Assembly (NCBI RefSeq): GCF_000577275.2
Contig: NZ_HG916854.1
Span: 124,001-188,000, forward strand
Origin: Rhizobium favelukesii
GTDB lineage: Bacteria; Pseudomonadota; Alphaproteobacteria; Rhizobiales; Rhizobiaceae
Direction: 5' to 3'
Length of the DNA: 64,000 nt
Numbering within the stretch: position 1 is the first letter of the stretch; every line of letters starts with the position of its first letter. Positions 61,777 through 64,000 of the stretch are shown in pieces. Both the position numbers and the translations under genes were made by a program. The notes under the pieces were generated by a model that did not search any database, was not told the DNA's origin, and saw nothing but the letters and a program-made list of their open reading frames with translations.

Positions 61777-62726
61777 TTGCGGACCGCTCCGAAGGTTATG
61801 CCACGCAAGAGCTGCTTGCGCAGGAGGATGGTGAAGACGAGGATCGGGATGAGGAAGATCGTCGTTCCCGCCGCGACTGCCGGCCAGTCCTGACCGCCCT
61901 CGCCGATGATGGTCGGAATGAAGGGTGGCGCGGTTTGAGCTTCGCCCGATGTCAGCAGGGCCGCGAAGGCGTATTCGTTCCAGGCGAAAATCAGGCAGAA
62001 GATCGCGGTGGCGGCGATGCCTGTGGTTGCCTGCGGCAGGACAACCTTCCAGAAAGCCTGCAGCCGGGTATAGCCGTCGATCATTGCGGCTTCCTCGTAT
62101 TCGCGCGGGATCTCGTCGATGAAGCCCTTGAGCAGCCAGACTGCGAGCGAGACGTTGACCGCCGTGTAGAGCAGGATCATGCCGAGCGCCGTATCCGATA
62201 GGCCAAGCTCGCGGTACATGAGATAGATCGGGATGGCGACGGCAATGGGCGGCATCATGCGCGTCGACAGGATGAAGAACAGCAAGTCGTCGGCAAGCGG
62301 CACCCTGAAGCGGGAGAAGCCGTAGGCGGCGAGCGTTCCCAGAAAGACCGCCAGGAACGTCGAGCCAAAGGCGATCACCAGCGAGTTTGCGAAACGCGGC
62401 AGGAAGTTCGAGGGGCCGGCGATCACCATGTTTCGCTTGCGTGTCACCTCGTCGCAGGTGCCGGTCGGCATGGGCAGGGAGGCGATGTATTCCGGCGTCT
62501 GGCGCGTCCTCGTCGTCAGAAGGTTGCAATAGCCTTCCAGCGTCGGTGTAAAAACGATCTTGGGAGGGTAGCTGATGGAATCGGGCGGTGACTTGATGCT
62601 GGTCAGGAAAATCCAGACAAGCGGGATTAAGGTGATCAGGGCGTAGAGGATCACGATAGCGCCGGCGATGCGTTTGCTGGTCAAGCTCGGCTCTACGACC
62701 GAATGGGCTGAGGTGACGGAGCTCAT
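61773..62726 (-). CDS. CUT1 ABC permease, MalG-type
   Basis: 317 residues with a polar N-terminus, six helices and the EAA loop IPREYEEAAMIDGYTRLQAF. There is a long periplasmic loop after helix 1 containing TRTRQTPEYIASLPMPTGTCDEV, an insertion seen in the glycerol/polyol branch. ATG 62726 overlaps the stop of the other permease. Confidence 0.92.
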   Translation of the reverse strand: MSSVTSAHSVVEPSLTSKRIAGAIVILYALITLIPLVWIFLTSIKSPPDSISYPPKIVFTPTLEGYCNLLTTRTRQTPEYIASLPMPTGTCDEVTRKRNMVIAGPSNFLPRFANSLVIAFGSTFLAVFLGTLAAYGFSRFRVPLADDLLFFILSTRMMPPIAVAIPIYLMYRELGLSDTALGMILLYTAVNVSLAVWLLKGFIDEIPREYEEAAMIDGYTRLQAFWKVVLPQATTGIAATAIFCLIFAWNEYAFAALLTSGEAQTAPPFIPTIIGEGGQDWPAVAAGTTIFLIPILVFTILLRKQLLRGITFGAVRK

Positions 62727-63691
62727 CGTTGCTTCACCCTGTTGAGTGCCTTGACGTAGATGTTGGCGAGGCCGAACACGGCCACGAAGAGGACAATGGC
62801 GAAGGCAGAGGCCCGACCTGTTGCCCAGCTCTCGAAGGCCGTACGCTTCAGCGTGATGGAGGCGACTTCGGTGGTCGAGCCCGGGCCACCGCCGGTCAAG
62901 AGCGTGACCATGTCAAACATCTTGAAGTTCTCGATGCCGCGGAAAAGCACAGCGAGCATGATGAAGGGGAGGGCCATTGGCACGGTGATCGACCAGAACT
63001 GGCGCCATGCGGAGGCGCGATCGACCTCGGCGGCCTCGTAAATGTAGTCCGGAATGGAGCGCAGACCTGCAAGGCATATCAGCATCACGTAGGGGGTCCA
63101 CATCCAGGTATCGACGATGATGATCGCCCAGGGTGCCAATGAGACACTGCCGAGCATCTGGATCTCGGCTGTCGGTATGCCGGTGACGAGAGAGACGGCG
63201 TAGGCGAAGAGGCCGATCTGTGGCTCGTAGAGGAAGCGCCAGAAGTTGCCGACGACGGCCGGCGACAGCATCATCGGGATCAGGATCAGCGTCGTCCAGA
63301 ACGCGTGGCCGCGAAACTTGCGGTCGATGAGATAGGCGAGCGTAAAGCCAATCACCGTCTGCAACAGGATCGTCCAGGACACGAAGTGCGCCGTCGTCTG
63401 CATCGCCTGCCAGATGTCGGGGTCGGTCAGGACGCGCTCGTAATTGCTCAATCCGACGTTCAGGACCGGCGCGTTTGGACGGTTGGCGCGATAGTTCGTG
63501 AACGAGAGATAGATGGCCCAGATGAGCGGGAAGATGTTGATGGCGAGAAGAAGGATGATGGTGGGGGCGATGAACACCCAGGCAATCGCTCGATCGGACA
63601 GGCCGCGGACGCGGTGAGCGACCGATGTTGGCGTCGCCCTTGCAGTCGCTTCTGCTGCCTTCTCGACCATGGATGAAGAGGAAATGTTCAA
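62723..63691 (-). CDS. CUT1 ABC permease, MalF-type
   Basis: About 322 residues if started at TTG 63691, which has AGGTGA upstream. ATG 63670, seven codons later, is an alternative with a weaker site. Motifs are WVFIAPTIILLLAINIFPLIWAIYLSFTNY near the start and the EAA loop PDYIYEAAEVDRASAWRQF. A further GTG at 63793 would read through a strong hairpin and is unlikely. Confidence 0.88.
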   Translation of the reverse strand: MNISSSSMVEKAAEATARATPTSVAHRVRGLSDRAIAWVFIAPTIILLLAINIFPLIWAIYLSFTNYRANRPNAPVLNVGLSNYERVLTDPDIWQAMQTTAHFVSWTILLQTVIGFTLAYLIDRKFRGHAFWTTLILIPMMLSPAVVGNFWRFLYEPQIGLFAYAVSLVTGIPTAEIQMLGSVSLAPWAIIIVDTWMWTPYVMLICLAGLRSIPDYIYEAAEVDRASAWRQFWSITVPMALPFIMLAVLFRGIENFKMFDMVTLLTGGGPGSTTEVASITLKRTAFESWATGRASAFAIVLFVAVFGLANIYVKALNRVKQR

Positions 63692-63725
63692 GATGTCACC
63701 TGGTCTTTGCGTATGTGAGACATCA

Positions 63726-63758
63726 GGCGGCCCGGCAGTCTTGGCGATCCGGGCCGCC
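63726..63758 (-). promoter_or_regulatory. stem-loop between binding-protein and permease genes
   Basis: Perfect 10-bp GC-rich stem GGCGGCCCGG / CCGGGCCGCC with a 13-base loop in the about 100-base gap. No T-run. Like the other hairpins after binding-protein genes in this window, it probably protects the upstream message or reduces downstream expression. Confidence 0.65.
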
Positions 63759-63792
63759 ATTCTGGCAAGAATGTTGCGCGTCCAGGTGGACA

Positions 63793-64000
63793 CTAGATCT
63801 TGCCGTCGTCCTTGAAGACTTCCGTCCAGTCCTTCACCAGGCCATCAAGCGCTTCCTGAGCGGTGCCGTTGCCGGCCACCACATAGTTATGAACGCGCTT
63901 TTGCATATCCTGGAGGAGGGTTGCATAGCTCGGTTCGGCCCAGAAGTCCTTGACGATCGCCATCGAGTCCAAAAACGCTTGGGCGTAGGGTTGGCTGGAG
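63793..64000 (-). CDS. CUT1 ABC periplasmic binding protein, C-terminal part only
   Basis: The minus-strand frame is open to the window edge and ends at TAG 63795-63793. It encodes about 68 residues (QPYAQAFLDSMAIVKDFW, then AEPSYATLLQDMQKRVHNYVV and LVKDWTEVFKDDGKI), the helical end typical of family 1 solute-binding proteins. The rest, including the signal peptide, lies beyond the window. It is the expected first gene of the permease/ATPase operon that follows. Confidence 0.85.
   Translation of the reverse strand, partial: SSQPYAQAFLDSMAIVKDFWAEPSYATLLQDMQKRVHNYVVAGNGTAQEALDGLVKDWTEVFKDDGKI

Noticed and set aside
61777..62529. Long N-terminal extension of the small membrane protein (up to 321 codons)
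   Set aside because: It overlaps the permease gene out of frame; the real gene starts at ATG 61776 with an ATGA overlap.
63692..63793. Permease start at GTG 63793
   Set aside because: It would translate through a 10-bp GC hairpin and encode a non-family N-terminus; starts at 63691 or 63670 fit better.
1..64000. CRISPR array, rRNA, tRNA or replication genes
   Set aside because: No regularly spaced repeats, no rRNA-like conserved stretches, no cloverleaf candidates noticed, and no repABC or dnaA-type genes found when reading both strands.

Overview
The window looks like accessory DNA from a Rhizobiaceae-type alphaproteobacterium (Rhizobium, Ensifer or Agrobacterium-like), probably a megaplasmid or chromid. 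This is inferred from the high GC content, the density of ABC uptake operons (six full or nearly full systems), the rhizobial style of the small exported proteins, and an OpgC-type glucan-modification protein. I saw no rRNA, tRNA, CRISPR array or replication origin.

Layout. (1) 1-6151: a CUT1-type sugar uptake operon (binding protein, two permeases, ATPase) between the end of an FAD-dependent oxidoreductase and a TIM-barrel protein of unknown role. (2) 6548-9870: an ECF sigma factor and its NrsF anti-sigma factor, divergent from a methionine-rich periplasmic peptide, a cytochrome b561 and a YedY/MsrP-like molybdoenzyme. This matches the known SigF/NrsF/MrpX/YedY1Z1 reactive-chlorine defence. 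The cytochrome gene carries an in-frame TGA that cuts off its last helix. (3) 10149-13397: OpgC-like acyltransferase, a MEKHLA-domain protein, an RNase H-like protein and small genes. (4) 14076-18409: a gamma-glutamyltransferase-like enzyme, then a decay zone with an ABC ATPase fragment and a RES/Xre toxin-antitoxin remnant split by a complete insertion sequence with inverted repeats and target duplication.

(5) 18685-31244: a probable organosulfur-acquisition island. A flavin-dependent (LLM) monooxygenase and two acyl-CoA-dehydrogenase-fold oxidoreductases (DszC-like and SfnB-like) surround two complete ribose-type (CUT2) ABC transporters. (6) 31245-35979: gene-poor, with a few very small genes that have strong ribosome binding sites, and two diverged copies of a two-hairpin intergenic element. 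(7) 35980-45395: a polyamine or guanidino-compound cluster (aldehyde dehydrogenase, metallo-beta-lactamase-fold hydrolase, Pot-type ABC transporter, divergent TetR regulator, NTF2-like protein, agmatinase-family ureohydrolase), followed by a PhnD-like protein. (8) 45485-46879: a broken ATPase, a cold shock protein and a cysteine-cluster protein.

(9) 47172-64000: a polyol or triose utilisation region. A LacI regulator with twin operators controls a CUT2 transporter. Downstream on the other strand lie a PEP-dependent dihydroxyacetone-kinase system (DhaK, DhaL, DhaM) with its own separate HPr and Enzyme I genes and an HTH protein, a second fused ATP-type DhaK-DhaL kinase, and a CUT1 transporter with two different ATPases and a tiny membrane protein. 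The likely flow is import of a polyol or short sugar, oxidation elsewhere, then phosphorylation by the two kinases.

A recurring theme is a strong stem-loop right after the binding-protein gene in four ABC operons, probably setting high binding-protein to permease ratios.
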